From Flavivirga aquimarina (GTDB lineage: Bacteria; Bacteroidota; Bacteroidia; Flavobacteriales; Flavobacteriaceae), in NCBI RefSeq assembly GCF_030540835.1, contig NZ_JAUOEK010000134.1, positions 1 to 64,000 of the forward strand: a stretch of DNA of 64,000 nt. The letters are read 5' to 3'. Position 1 is the stretch's first letter; the number at the start of each line of letters is the position of its first letter. Shown here in pieces: positions 34,604 through 44,452 of the stretch. A program made the position numbers and the translations under genes. Below the pieces are notes generated by a model, which saw only the letters and a program-made list of their open reading frames with translations, was not told the origin of the DNA and did not search any database.

Positions 34604-35698
34604 CTAACTCTTCACATCCAAAGCATCCCTAAGCGCATTCCCAATAAGCATAAACGCCATAACCAAGCTCATAATACAAAGTCCTGGTATAACTGCTAAA
34701 TATGGCTTACCTAGTATAATATAATTATAATGGTCTTTTATCATAGCACCCCAACTTGCCATAGGAGGTTGCGCCCCAATACCTAAAAAGCTAAGCCCAC
34801 TTTCTATTAAAATAGCTCCTGCAAAATTAGCTGCCGAAATCACTATAACCGGTGCCATTATATTAGGTAAAATATGTTTGGTTATAATCCTAAAGTCATT
34901 AAACCCTAAAGCTCTGGCTGCGGTTACATATTGCATTTCTTTGGCACTAATTATTTGCCCACGAACCACTCTAGCCACTTCAACCCACATGGTAAGTCCT
35001 ACTGCTATAAAAACTTGCCAAAAGCCTTTCCCCAAAGCTAAGGTAATAGCAATAACAAGTAATAAGGTTGGAATGGACCACGTTACATTAATAATCCACA
35101 TAATAACAGCATCTACCTTTCCTCCAAAATATCCAGCGACGCTACCCATAAAAACACCTATGAGCAACGAAATAAAAACGGCCACAAATCCTATAAAAAA
35201 GGATATTCTAGCTCCTACCAATATGCGGCTTAATAAATCTCTTCCGTACTTATCGGTACCAAAAAGAAAGGTCTTTTCTTTTATATAATTATCTACTTTA
35301 TTATTTGGAAAAGCACTTACCAAAATGGTCTTTTCTACACCTTCTAAATCATCAGACGTAAATTCTTTATAAGTTAACTTACCATCTTCTATGTTATATT
35401 CTGAAATAGGAATTTCGGTATCTGCATTTTTCTTTCCAAAGAAAACTTTATGCATCCAACTTTGATTTGTCTTTAATTGTGACGGAATCGTTAATATTTC
35501 AACTTTAAATCCGGGCTTTTTTGAATGTATTGACAAATGCATTTGGTTAGCAAACTGTGAGTTATCGGGTGCAAAAGCATAAGCAAACACAGAAACCAGA
35601 CCAACTAAAACAATAAAGTAAAAACTAAAAACGCCCCAAAAGTTCTTTTTAAACTTTTGGAGCGCTAATTGTTTTAGTGAGTTTGATTTATGACTCAT
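34604..35698 (-). CDS. Oligopeptide-type ABC transporter permease (OppC-like)
   Basis: Inner-membrane permease subunit of an Opp/Dpp-type importer. The 364 residues include an N-terminal membrane segment (about 20-42), a long extracytoplasmic loop of about 100 residues, the motif FLFGTDKYGRDLLSRILVGARISF that opens the OppC-type domain, and the ATPase-contact loop EMQYVTAARALGFNDFRIITKHILPN near 258. No ATPase, binding-protein or second permease gene is adjacent, so partners must be encoded elsewhere. It lies 9 bp after the protease gene on the same strand and may be cotranscribed. Confidence 0.88.
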   Translation of the reverse strand: MSHKSNSLKQLALQKFKKNFWGVFSFYFIVLVGLVSVFAYAFAPDNSQFANQMHLSIHSKKPGFKVEILTIPSQLKTNQSWMHKVFFGKKNADTEIPISEYNIEDGKLTYKEFTSDDLEGVEKTILVSAFPNNKVDNYIKEKTFLFGTDKYGRDLLSRILVGARISFFIGFVAVFISLLIGVFMGSVAGYFGGKVDAVIMWIINVTWSIPTLLLVIAITLALGKGFWQVFIAVGLTMWVEVARVVRGQIISAKEMQYVTAARALGFNDFRIITKHILPNIMAPVIVISAANFAGAILIESGLSFLGIGAQPPMASWGAMIKDHYNYIILGKPYLAVIPGLCIMSLVMAFMLIGNALRDALDVKS

Positions 35699-35706
35699 AC
35701 ATAAAC

Positions 35707-37845
35707 TTATTTTCTAACTTTTGCTACCGCTTTTTTTATAGGATACGACATTTTTAAATCTTCTAATACATTAAGAGCTTCTTCAATATAAACATCCTGA
35801 CTTAAACTCTTGTGCCAACGTTCTCTTTTCTCTTTTAAGTCTGTAGTATCTTTACTGAAAAGTGATTTCTCGTAACTATGCGATTGAAACGCTAGGTTTG
35901 TTTGATAATTATTTATAGCATCAAATTGCTTAGATTCTTCTTCATTTAAATCTAACCGTGCTTTATATGTATCATAATTTAATGAAAAAACTGTCTCGTC
36001 TATTTTAGTCTTTACCCATTTAGCATTCTCTTCAATAAGCTTTAGTTGCTCATTATTAGCCATACGTTCTTTACTCTTTCTTACTGTTTCATTGTAATCA
36101 AAATAATATTCCCAAGGCGTATATTCTGCAGCATCAATTTCATCCCATGGTAATGGATTTTCCTTATCTTTTTCACCAACATCAATAAAACTAAAGCGTC
36201 CAGGCACTTTTACATCACTTTTAACACCTTCTAATTGTACCGATCCTCCATTAATTCTATAATACTTTTGAGTCGTTAATGCTAAAGCACCTAAATCACC
36301 ACTTGTATTACTTTTTAACATGCTATTTAAATTAATAACATTTTGAACGGTTCCTTTTCCATAGGTTTGCTTACTACCTATTATTATAGCTCGTTTATAA
36401 TCTTGCATAGCTGCTGCCATAATTTCGGAAGCAGACGCGGATATTTCGTTAACCAAAACAACTAAAGGTCCATCCCAAGAAATAGATTTATCTACATCTT
36501 TTAAAACTTCTTTATTTTCACCAGTAGAACGGACTTGTACTACAGGACCTTCCTTTATAAATAAACCGGCCATATCTACAACTGCTGGTAATGAACCACC
36601 TCCGTTATTTCGTAAATCTAAAACCAAGCCTTCCATTCCTTCAGATTTCAAGCGTTCGATTTCTTTTTTTACATCTTTAGCAGCATTTACATTTTTATAA
36701 TCTTTAAAATCTACATAAAAAGCAGGTAAGTTAATCACTCCGAATTTCCTATTGCCCTTTTCTACTATTGAAGATTTTGCATAGGTCTCAACTAGCTCTA
36801 CAATATCTCTTACAATTTCAACATCTTTAATAGTACCATCTACTTTTTTTATAGTTAATGTCACTTTAGTTCCCTTTGGCCCTTTTATATATTTAATAGC
36901 ATCGTTTATACGCATGCCTACTATATTTACAGGGTATTCTTCATCTTCTTGTTTTACTTTTAATATAACATCTTCTACTTCAAGTTCTTTTCCTCTCCAA
37001 GCTGGACCACCAGAAATAAGCTCTACTATTTTTATATAGTCCATTCTTTTTTGCAACTTAGCCCCTATACCTTCTAATTTACCAGACATACGCTGATCGA
37101 AGTCCTCTTTGCCTCTAGGTGCTAGATAATAAGTATGTGGATCGAACTCTTCTACTATGGTATTAACATAAATAGCGAACCAATCTTCACGTTGTAAATC
37201 GTCAATATTATCATTAAAATAAACATCAATAGATTTTAAAGTTGCTTCTCTAGCTTCTTTTTCGATTTCCTCATCTGTCTTCATTACATATGATGCATCT
37301 TTTTCTTTTACCAACTTTTCTTGTTCTTTTAAATCATCATAATTAGATAAGGTTGAGAATTTAAGTTGTATTCTCCAACGCTCTTTCATTTCTCTTTTGT
37401 TTTTGGCAAACTCACTGTTTTCGTAATTTGTATCAAACACCTCATCTATTGAATAATCAAAAGGCTCGGATAAAACTTCTTTATAAATTTTCTTCGCTTC
37501 CTCTATGCGTTTTAGCATACGCTCGTGCACGACATTAAAGAATGTCACCTCTGTAGCTTTTAGTTGATTATCAAGAAAAAATTTATATTTCTCAAAATCT
37601 TTATAATCTGACTCATAAAAATAACGCTTCACAGGGTCCAGAACTTCAATATAGTCTGAAAACAATTCGGCAGAAAAAGCATCGTTCATAGCTATAGGGT
37701 CAAAATGACCTTGTTCTAAAACAAATGTTATAATTTGCACCAGTAATTTATCTTTATCTGGATTGCTAAATTTTTTTGTTGTAAAACTGCATGAACCAAA
37801 CGCCAATAGCAACAAAAGCGATAAAATTTTATAATTCCTTTTCAT
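35707..37845 (-). CDS. prc: Tail-specific (carboxy-terminal) protease, S41 family, lipoprotein
   Basis: Periplasmic serine protease of the Prc/Tsp type. The start is placed at ATG 37845, giving a lipoprotein signal peptide with lipobox LAFGSC; a start four codons earlier (37857) is possible. The 712 residues have a Prc N-terminal helical region, a PDZ domain (DVILKVKQEDEEYPVNIVGM, then AIKYIKGPKGTKVTLTI), the S41 core (LVLDLRNNGGGSL; Ser in NEISASASEIMAAAMQ; Lys in GSKQTYGKGTVQ) and the C-terminal domain of Tsp. It probably degrades misfolded or tagged envelope proteins and may trim cell-wall enzymes. The permease gene follows after 9 bp. Confidence 0.9.
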   Translation of the reverse strand: MKRNYKILSLLLLLAFGSCSFTTKKFSNPDKDKLLVQIITFVLEQGHFDPIAMNDAFSAELFSDYIEVLDPVKRYFYESDYKDFEKYKFFLDNQLKATEVTFFNVVHERMLKRIEEAKKIYKEVLSEPFDYSIDEVFDTNYENSEFAKNKREMKERWRIQLKFSTLSNYDDLKEQEKLVKEKDASYVMKTDEEIEKEAREATLKSIDVYFNDNIDDLQREDWFAIYVNTIVEEFDPHTYYLAPRGKEDFDQRMSGKLEGIGAKLQKRMDYIKIVELISGGPAWRGKELEVEDVILKVKQEDEEYPVNIVGMRINDAIKYIKGPKGTKVTLTIKKVDGTIKDVEIVRDIVELVETYAKSSIVEKGNRKFGVINLPAFYVDFKDYKNVNAAKDVKKEIERLKSEGMEGLVLDLRNNGGGSLPAVVDMAGLFIKEGPVVQVRSTGENKEVLKDVDKSISWDGPLVVLVNEISASASEIMAAAMQDYKRAIIIGSKQTYGKGTVQNVINLNSMLKSNTSGDLGALALTTQKYYRINGGSVQLEGVKSDVKVPGRFSFIDVGEKDKENPLPWDEIDAAEYTPWEYYFDYNETVRKSKERMANNEQLKLIEENAKWVKTKIDETVFSLNYDTYKARLDLNEEESKQFDAINNYQTNLAFQSHSYEKSLFSKDTTDLKEKRERWHKSLSQDVYIEEALNVLEDLKMSYPIKKAVAKVRK

Positions 37846-38019
37846 AATATGTCTCATCTATTAATATTTTATTACTTATTTAAAGCCAAATATATTTCAC
37901 TAAAATAAATAAAAAATTGTGCCAAAATAGACAATTGCCCCTAATTTTTTGTTAAACCAAAGAAATTAACCGTTTACTGACGAAATTATGTATTTTAGCG
38001 ATATCGTTTTAAAGATTAA

Positions 38020-38796
38020 ATGACAGAAAAACCGCTTATATTAGTAACAAATGATGACGGCATTAGCGCACCTGGTCTAAGAACATTAATTTCTGTTATG
38101 AATTCTATTGGTGAGGTTGTAGTCGTTGCTCCAGACAGTCCACAAAGTGGTATGGGGCATGCCATAACTCTAGATTCTACACTTTACGCCGAACGTGTTT
38201 ATATGGATGATGGTCCTCAAATTGAATACAGTTGTTCCGGTACACCTGCCGATTGTGTAAAATTAGCTATTAGAGAGTTGTTAGACCGAAAACCAGATCT
38301 TTGCGTTTCTGGGATTAATCATGGCTCAAATTCATCTATAAATGTTATTTATTCCGGTACTATGAGTGCTGCTATTGAAGCTGGTATTGAGGGTATTCCT
38401 GCTATTGGTTTCTCTTTACTTGATTATAAGTGGCATGCTCATTTTGACGCTTCTAAAAAATATGTAAAAACTATTACCAAACAGGTTTTAAAAAATAGTT
38501 TACCAAATGGTATTGTTTTAAACGTTAATATCCCCAATATTTCTGAAGAACATGTGAAAGGCGTTAAAATTTGCAGACAAGCTAAAGCGAATTGGGTAGA
38601 AGAATTTGATAAACGTAAAACCCCACAAGGCAAAGATTATTATTGGCTTTCTGGAAAATTTGTTAATTTAGATGATGGTAAAGACACAGACGAATGGGCT
38701 CTGGAACAAGGCTATGTTTCTGTAGTACCTATTCAATTTGATTTAACAGCCCATCAATTCATTAAAAACTTAAATACATGGAATTTAAATGATTAA
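38020..38796 (+). CDS. surE: 5'/3'-nucleotidase SurE
   Basis: Metal-dependent phosphatase for nucleoside monophosphates, linked to stationary-phase survival. The 258 residues begin LILVTNDDGISAPGLRTL, with the metal-binding Asp pair, followed by VVVAPDSPQSGMGHAIT near 34-50, SCSGTPADCVKLA near 73 and CVSGINHGSNSSINVIYSGT near 94. Length fits the family. The last 8 bp overlap the start of a small membrane-protein gene. Confidence 0.95.
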   Translation: MTEKPLILVTNDDGISAPGLRTLISVMNSIGEVVVVAPDSPQSGMGHAITLDSTLYAERVYMDDGPQIEYSCSGTPADCVKLAIRELLDRKPDLCVSGINHGSNSSINVIYSGTMSAAIEAGIEGIPAIGFSLLDYKWHAHFDASKKYVKTITKQVLKNSLPNGIVLNVNIPNISEEHVKGVKICRQAKANWVEEFDKRKTPQGKDYYWLSGKFVNLDDGKDTDEWALEQGYVSVVPIQFDLTAHQFIKNLNTWNLND

Positions 38797-39073
38797 AAAA
38801 GATATTTTTATTGGAATATTTGTCGGCTTAATAGCTAATGCTATTGGTCTATTTTTTTCAGCCACCTTTTTAGGACGGGGTGATGATTTCGTAATGGTTA
38901 TCAAAGCCGCTGCAAATGAAGGTTTTTTAGGGAAATTAATAAGCTTGGGTGCTATTTTAAATTTAATTGCCTTCTTTATTTTTATAAGAAAAAAGCAGGA
39001 TTATAGAGCTAGAGGTGTTTTATTGATCACTGTTTTTATTGCCGTTTTTACATTTGTTTTTAAACTTTTTTAA
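38789..39073 (+). CDS. Small membrane protein of unknown function
   Basis: A 94-aa protein with three hydrophobic segments (residues about 6-27, 48-66 and 74-93) joined by short charged loops. I do not recognise the family. It overlaps surE by 8 bp, so the two are translationally coupled; proteins like it follow surE in related genomes, from memory. Confidence 0.65.
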   Translation: MIKKDIFIGIFVGLIANAIGLFFSATFLGRGDDFVMVIKAAANEGFLGKLISLGAILNLIAFFIFIRKKQDYRARGVLLITVFIAVFTFVFKLF

Positions 39074-39177
39074 TAATATTCTGTATCTCCTTGGGTTTTA
39101 TCAAAAATGAAACTATATTTTTGTTTAAGAGAAAAATGTAGCTCAATGTCATTAAGTTTGATAACTAAAATGTCAAT

Positions 39178-39240
39178 CTGAGCGCAGTCGAAGACATTTA
39201 AACCTTTGTTCTTAATGGCATTTCGATGTGCTCAATATGT
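39178..39240. repeat. REP-like hairpin copy before lpxB
   Basis: TGAGCGCAGTCGAA (39179-39192) is a copy of the repeat core seen at 1843, 20948 and 51413-51889. A worn inverted copy (TTTCGATGTGCTCAAT) lies near 39220-39235, so the pair can form a long imperfect hairpin in the gap between the small membrane protein and lpxB. Confidence 0.6.
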
Positions 39241-39338
39241 AAACAAAACAATTTATCTTCACTTAATCACATTATGTGGGAAGCACTTATAAACCTTAAG
39301 AAAAGGTATCGACTTAGTTCGACCTTACCTATTAGAAA

Positions 39339-40448
39339 ATGAAATATTACATATTAGCGGGAGAAGCATCAGGCGATTTACATGGTTCTAACCTCATGAA
39401 AGCATTACTTAAAGAAGACATTAATGCAGACATTAGGTTTTGGGGTGGTGACCTTATGCAGGCAGCTGGAGGTACTTTAGTAAAGCACTACAAAGAACGT
39501 GCATTTATGGGATTCACCGAAATTATCATGAATCTTGCTAAAATTTTCAAACTTATTTCTTTTTGTAAAAGTGATATTAAAGCTTTCAATCCAGATGTTG
39601 TTGTTTTTATTGATAACTCAGGTTTTAATTTACGCATTGCTAAATGGGCCAAACAGCACCATTTTAGAACTAATTATTATATCTCTCCCCAAGTTTGGGC
39701 ATCAAGATCCAGTAGAGTAAAAGCTATAAAACGGGATATTGATGCCATGTATGTTATTCTTCCTTTTGTAAAACCTTTTTATAAAAAATATGACTATAAT
39801 GTTACGTTTGTTGGTCACCCTTTAATTGATGCCATTACAAACCGTGAACAGGTTGACGAATTTAAATTTAGAGAAACACACAACCTGAGCAACAAACCAA
39901 TTATTGCATTACTACCAGGAAGTAGAAAGCAAGAAATAACTAAGATGCTTTCTGTTATGCTGAGTCTGGTTGGTGACTATCCAGATTATCAGTTTGTAAT
40001 TGCCGGAGCACCAAGTCAGGATTATTGTTTTTATGAAACTTTTATAAAATCTCATGATGTTAAATTCATTTCTAATAAAACGTATGATCTACTTAGTGTT
40101 TCAAATGCTGCACTGGTAACATCTGGGACAGCGACTTTAGAAACCGCTTTGTTTAAAGTACCTCAAGTGGTTTGCTATAAAGGAAGCAACCTTTCTTATC
40201 AAATTGCGAAAAGAATTATCACCTTAAAATTTATTTCGTTAGTTAATTTGGTCATGGATAAAGAAGTAGTTACCGAACTTATTCAAAATGATTTTAATAA
40301 AAAAAGACTTAAACGGGAACTAGACAAGATTTTAGACCCTGATGCCCGCCATAAACTATTTATTGAATATTATGAACTGGAACAGGCTTTAGGTGGAAAG
40401 GGAGCCAGTGAAAAAACGGCTAAACTGATTTATAATGGTTTAAGTTAA
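39339..40448 (+). CDS. lpxB: Lipid-A-disaccharide synthase
   Basis: Joins UDP-diacylglucosamine and lipid X to form the lipid A disaccharide in the cytoplasm. The 369 residues start YYILAGEASGDLHGSNLMKAL and contain RFWGGDLMQAAGG near 31, VVVFIDNSGFNLRIAKWAK near 88, YISPQVWASRSSRVKAIKRD near 110, FVGHPLIDAI near 157, ALLPGSRKQEI near 190 and SGTATLETALF near 262. These are the family landmarks and the length is normal. Confidence 0.96.
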   Translation: MKYYILAGEASGDLHGSNLMKALLKEDINADIRFWGGDLMQAAGGTLVKHYKERAFMGFTEIIMNLAKIFKLISFCKSDIKAFNPDVVVFIDNSGFNLRIAKWAKQHHFRTNYYISPQVWASRSSRVKAIKRDIDAMYVILPFVKPFYKKYDYNVTFVGHPLIDAITNREQVDEFKFRETHNLSNKPIIALLPGSRKQEITKMLSVMLSLVGDYPDYQFVIAGAPSQDYCFYETFIKSHDVKFISNKTYDLLSVSNAALVTSGTATLETALFKVPQVVCYKGSNLSYQIAKRIITLKFISLVNLVMDKEVVTELIQNDFNKKRLKRELDKILDPDARHKLFIEYYELEQALGGKGASEKTAKLIYNGLS

Positions 40449-40671
40449 AGGCTTAAGACCGCTTCTTTTTTAGAAACCAGACTTGGTTCAAACTATTCGA
40501 CAAACAGGATTATAGATAAAAAACGAATTGACTATTTATTCCCCAGTAAATCAACTACAAATAAGAACAAAACTAAAGTTGGTAAGGTATGCTATCAAAA
40601 ATAAAGAACATTTGTATCTTTTTTTGTTATAAATTTACATCTAGTAACCTTAACCTACTTTATTTAAATAC

Positions 40672-41196
40672 ATGCAAAGAACAATTATTATTCTTTTAGT
40701 TATTATAAGCTTGGCCGGCTGTAAATCTTCTAAGCGGGCTAAAAGCAAAAAAGAGCCCTCTACTGAAATCACCACTAAAAAAGGTATCGCTAAAAAAAAC
40801 AAAAAGACTTCTAAATCAGATCAAATAATAAACTACGCAAAACAATTTAAAGGTGTTCGCTACAAATGGGGAGGTACTACAAAATCGGGTATGGACTGTT
40901 CTGGTTTAGTTTTTGAGTCTTTTAGAGCTCATGATATTACATTACCCAGAATATCTAGAGATATGGCAAAAAAGGGTGATAAAATTTCATTAAAAAAAGC
41001 ACAGGAAGGTGATTTACTTTTCTTTAGAACCAGTAAAAACAGAAGGCACCGTATTAATCATGTTGGTTTGATTATAAAATCTAAAGCTGGAGATATTACT
41101 TTTATACATGCGACTACCAGCAAAGGGGTTATTGTTTCAAAACTTTCTGAAAGTTATTGGAAATCGGCATTTGTTGAAGCACGTAAAATTTTGTAA
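40672..41196 (+). CDS. NlpC/P60 (C40) peptidase, lipoprotein
   Basis: A 174-aa exported cell-wall hydrolase. The N-terminus has a lipobox (ISLAGC, Cys near 17) followed by a Lys/Ser-rich linker. The NlpC/P60 domain spans about 55-170, with catalytic Cys in GGTTKSGMDCSGLVF and His in INHVGLII near 124 and in FIHATTSKGV. It probably cleaves D-Glu-meso-DAP bonds in stem peptides. It lies just before comEC. Confidence 0.9.
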   Translation: MQRTIIILLVIISLAGCKSSKRAKSKKEPSTEITTKKGIAKKNKKTSKSDQIINYAKQFKGVRYKWGGTTKSGMDCSGLVFESFRAHDITLPRISRDMAKKGDKISLKKAQEGDLLFFRTSKNRRHRINHVGLIIKSKAGDITFIHATTSKGVIVSKLSESYWKSAFVEARKIL

Positions 41197-41219
41197 GGTA
41201 TTTCATATATTGCAGTGAC

Positions 41220-43259
41220 ATGCAATTACTGAATTTTACAATAATTAAATTAACAGTTTGTCTTATTATAGGTATTGTCGCTGGGCATTTGTTTAGTGTT
41301 CCTTTAAATATCTCTTTATATGTAACAGCTCCTCTTTTTGTTATCTTATTACTGTTTTATTTCATTGCTAAAAAGCAATTTACTAAAACCTGCTGGTTTG
41401 GTGTTTTCTCCTTTTTTGTGATGATTTGTATTGGCATTTTAACCGTGAATCTTCATAATGAAAAAAACGCTTCTACTCATTATACAAAATCAACTTCGAT
41501 AAAAAATGATTCTTTAAAAGCAATAACTTTTAGAGTTAGAGATGTTTTAAAATCAGGTAAATTTCATGATAAGTATGTTATAGACCTTTTAGAAATTGAT
41601 AGCAACAAAGTAACTGGAAAATCTCTTTTAAACATTCAAAAAGATTCGTTGCAAACGACTTTACAGGTGGACGATATATGTGTAGGCAAAACAACCTTAA
41701 AAAATGTAACGCCTCCATTAAACCCTTATCAATTTGATAATAAAAACTATTTAGAGAAAAAATATATTTACCACCAATTATATATTTCTAATCTTTCTCT
41801 TTTAAAAATAAGTTCGAACACACATACTTTATACGGATTTGCTAATAACATACGCAACTTTATCAATTCAAAATTAAAACGATATAACTTTAAATCGGAT
41901 GAACTTGCCATAATTAATGCCTTATTATTAGGGCAACGACAAAACATTAGCGAAACCATTTATTCAAGTTATGTAAATGCTGGCGCTATACATATTCTAG
42001 CTGTATCCGGGTTGCATGTAGGTATTATTCTAATTATTTTAAGTTTTGTATTTAAACCTATTGAAAAATTTAAACATGGAAAACTTATAAAAACCATCTT
42101 GCTTGTAGCTATTTTATGGTGCTTTGCTCTTATTGCCGGGTTATCAGCTTCTGTTACTAGGGCTGTTACTATGTTTAGTATTATGGCTATTGCTATAAAC
42201 TTAAAAAGACCCACTAACATATATAATACTTTAGCTATATCTATGTTTATAATATTGCTTTTTAAACCCTTGTTTTTGTTCGATGTCGGTTTTCAATTAA
42301 GTTACTTAGCCGTTTTTTATATTGTTACTGTAGACCCTCTTATATATAAATGGTGGAAACCAAAATCTAAAATCATTGATTTTTATTGGCATACATTCAC
42401 TGTTACGTTTTCTGCTCAATTAGGGATTATTCCAATAAGCTTATATTATTTTCATCAATTTCCTAGTTTGTTTTTTATATCTAATCTAGTTATTATTCCT
42501 TTTTTAGGATTTATTCTGGGCTTCGGAATACTTATTATTGTTTTGGCTGTTTTAAATTTACTTCCACAGTTTATAACTAATATCTATGGACATATTATTG
42601 GTTTGATGAATGATTTTGTTAATTGGATTTCAAGACAAGAATCCTTTTTATTAAAAGATATTGCCTTCAATTTTTTATACGTTTTGGTTTCTTATCTGGT
42701 GATTCTTTATCTCATAAAACTTCTAAAAAAGTGGCAATATTCCAATTTGAAACATCTATTAATTGCTATTATAATGTTTCAGAGTGCTGTTATTTATACC
42801 AACTATAATAAGCGTGAAAATGAATTTATCATTTTTCATAAAAACAGACATAGTCTTATTGGAAACACGACATATAATAAAATAACAGTGGCACACGATT
42901 TTGATAGTTTATCGAAGACAACAAACAACACTATTAGGAATTATACTATTGCTAACCATATTAATACGATTCAAAAAGATTCATTACTGCCTATTTATCT
43001 TTTAAAAAAGAAAAAACTTTTAGTAATTGATAGTTTAGGAATTTATACTATAAAATCCTTTAAACCAGATTACCTGTTACTAAGACAATCTCCCAAAATA
43101 AACTTGAACAGGGTGATTGATTCTATAAAACCAAAATACATCATTGCAGATGGTAGTAATTATAGGTCTTATATAAAAGCATGGGAAATTATTTGTAAAA
43201 AAAGGAAACTCCCTTTTCATCAAACTGGTAAAAAAGGCGCTTTTGTTATAGAATATTAG
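41220..43259 (+). CDS. comEC: ComEC/Rec2-family DNA-uptake channel protein
   Basis: A 679-aa membrane protein of the ComEC family, which moves single-stranded DNA through the inner membrane during natural transformation. After three N-terminal membrane segments and a DUF4131-like beta domain (residues about 95-185), the competence domain begins with ALLLGQRQNISETIYSSYVN near 233. It carries GAIHILAVSGLHVGIILIIL near 253 and further membrane helices up to about 505. The last part (YKIITVAHDF-like text onward) is shorter than a full metallo-beta-lactamase domain, which is usual in Bacteroidota. It ends 81 bp from the convergent thioredoxin gene. Confidence 0.92.
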   Translation: MQLLNFTIIKLTVCLIIGIVAGHLFSVPLNISLYVTAPLFVILLLFYFIAKKQFTKTCWFGVFSFFVMICIGILTVNLHNEKNASTHYTKSTSIKNDSLKAITFRVRDVLKSGKFHDKYVIDLLEIDSNKVTGKSLLNIQKDSLQTTLQVDDICVGKTTLKNVTPPLNPYQFDNKNYLEKKYIYHQLYISNLSLLKISSNTHTLYGFANNIRNFINSKLKRYNFKSDELAIINALLLGQRQNISETIYSSYVNAGAIHILAVSGLHVGIILIILSFVFKPIEKFKHGKLIKTILLVAILWCFALIAGLSASVTRAVTMFSIMAIAINLKRPTNIYNTLAISMFIILLFKPLFLFDVGFQLSYLAVFYIVTVDPLIYKWWKPKSKIIDFYWHTFTVTFSAQLGIIPISLYYFHQFPSLFFISNLVIIPFLGFILGFGILIIVLAVLNLLPQFITNIYGHIIGLMNDFVNWISRQESFLLKDIAFNFLYVLVSYLVILYLIKLLKKWQYSNLKHLLIAIIMFQSAVIYTNYNKRENEFIIFHKNRHSLIGNTTYNKITVAHDFDSLSKTTNNTIRNYTIANHINTIQKDSLLPIYLLKKKKLLVIDSLGIYTIKSFKPDYLLLRQSPKINLNRVIDSIKPKYIIADGSNYRSYIKAWEIICKKRKLPFHQTGKKGAFVIEY

Positions 43260-43340
43260 ATTTCTTTTTTAGGACTCCAATCGCCTTGGAATCTCAATTT
43301 TATTAGAAACCTTGAAAATCTTATTTCAAAGAGTCATTTT

Positions 43341-43883
43341 TCAACCCTTAAATTCGGGTTTAAAGGCTTTATAATACACATTAAATTTTTCCTGTGTATC
43401 TATTTCTATATGTTCGTCTTTTTTAAACATTTTTAGATACAATTCTAATTCTTGCGGCTTTTTATAATCTCTAATTGGAGCAATCACATCACCTTTTTCA
43501 TCTAAAAACACAATGGTTGGATATGCTTGTATCTGAAAATACCTAGATAACTCATGCGCAGAATTACGTCTATTAGCGTTTGCTGGATTATAATTGGGAT
43601 TCGTAAATGTCTTTCCTTTATAATCAATTTTGTCATTACCTTCTGCATTAAACTTAACAGCATAGTAATGTTCATTGACATAGTTAACGACATCTTCATT
43701 GTGGAATGTATTTTTATCTAGTGCTTTACATGGCCCACACCAATTAGTATAAACATCTATCATTATTTTTTTAGGTGCTTTCTTTTGAAGTGTTACTGCT
43801 TCTTCTAAAGTGACCCATTTAATCTCTTGTGCATTTGTTAAAACTGTTACAAAAACAGCTAATAATAACAGTATCTTTTTCAT
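43341..43883 (-). CDS. Exported thioredoxin-fold protein (WCGPCK)
   Basis: The start is set at ATG 43883 to give a signal peptide (MKKILLLLAVFVTVLTNAQ); a frame open to 43904 is longer but would precede it. The 180-aa product has a thioredoxin fold with the active site TNWCGPCKALDKNTF near residue 44 and a cis-Pro in QAYPTIVFLDEKG near 110. It probably acts as a periplasmic disulfide reductase. It follows the other thioredoxin-like gene after 21 bp and faces comEC. Confidence 0.85.
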   Translation of the reverse strand: MKKILLLLAVFVTVLTNAQEIKWVTLEEAVTLQKKAPKKIMIDVYTNWCGPCKALDKNTFHNEDVVNYVNEHYYAVKFNAEGNDKIDYKGKTFTNPNYNPANANRRNSAHELSRYFQIQAYPTIVFLDEKGDVIAPIRDYKKPQELELYLKMFKKDEHIEIDTQEKFNVYYKAFKPEFKG

Positions 43884-43904
43884 CTGTTTAAATTTTATTT
43901 TCAA

Positions 43905-44363
43905 CTACAGTATTGATGCTACTGCTCCTATCCATTTAGTTGGACCTCCAGCCACATATCCTGTACTTCCCAGTTTTTTTAAACTTATTTTTTTTTCAGA
44001 ATTCATTTCTGGATTAACAAACCAAATTGTAGGATAACCTCTTACCTGAAACATACTTTGTAACTGGTAATTTTGGGCTTTAATCTTATCTTCTTGGGGC
44101 GTCCTTCTTGGAAAATCTAATTCTACAAGTACGACATTTTCGTTAGCCCATTTTCTAAATTCGTCGGTTTTAAAAACTTCATTTTGTAAACGGATGCACC
44201 AACCACACCAATCGGATCCTGTAAAGAACATTAGCAATGGTTTTTTTTCTTTTATGGCAAATTCTGATGCTTGCCCCATATCTGTATGCCAAGTTAATTC
44301 TTGAGCACTAACAGATACTGTTGTTAACATACTTATTAAAAATATATAAATTGCTTTCTTCAT
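43905..44363 (-). CDS. Exported thioredoxin-fold protein (WCGWC)
   Basis: The start at ATG 44363 gives a signal peptide ending VSVSA-Q. An open frame to 44423 would run into a terminator hairpin and is rejected; ATG 44369 is a close alternative. The 152-aa product has the active site GSDWCGWCIRLQNEVF, a CxxC motif typical of DUF255-like thioredoxins, and cis-Pro in VRGYPTIWFVNPE. It lies 21 bp before the other thioredoxin-like gene. Confidence 0.82.
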   Translation of the reverse strand: MKKAIYIFLISMLTTVSVSAQELTWHTDMGQASEFAIKEKKPLLMFFTGSDWCGWCIRLQNEVFKTDEFRKWANENVVLVELDFPRRTPQEDKIKAQNYQLQSMFQVRGYPTIWFVNPEMNSEKKISLKKLGSTGYVAGGPTKWIGAVASIL

Positions 44364-44396
44364 ACCCATGTTTGTTGCAAAACTTATACCGAACTT

Positions 44397-44430
44397 ACAA
44401 AAAATGCCCCAAATTAGGAGCATTTTGAAT
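44397..44430 (-). terminator. Terminator after the POT transporter gene
   Basis: AAAATGCCCC (44401-44410) pairs with GGAGCATTTT (44417-44426) with one mismatch; on the minus strand a T run follows. It separates the transporter gene from the thioredoxin pair. Confidence 0.7.
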
Positions 44431-44452
44431 ATTATTTAACGCAGTTTTTCGA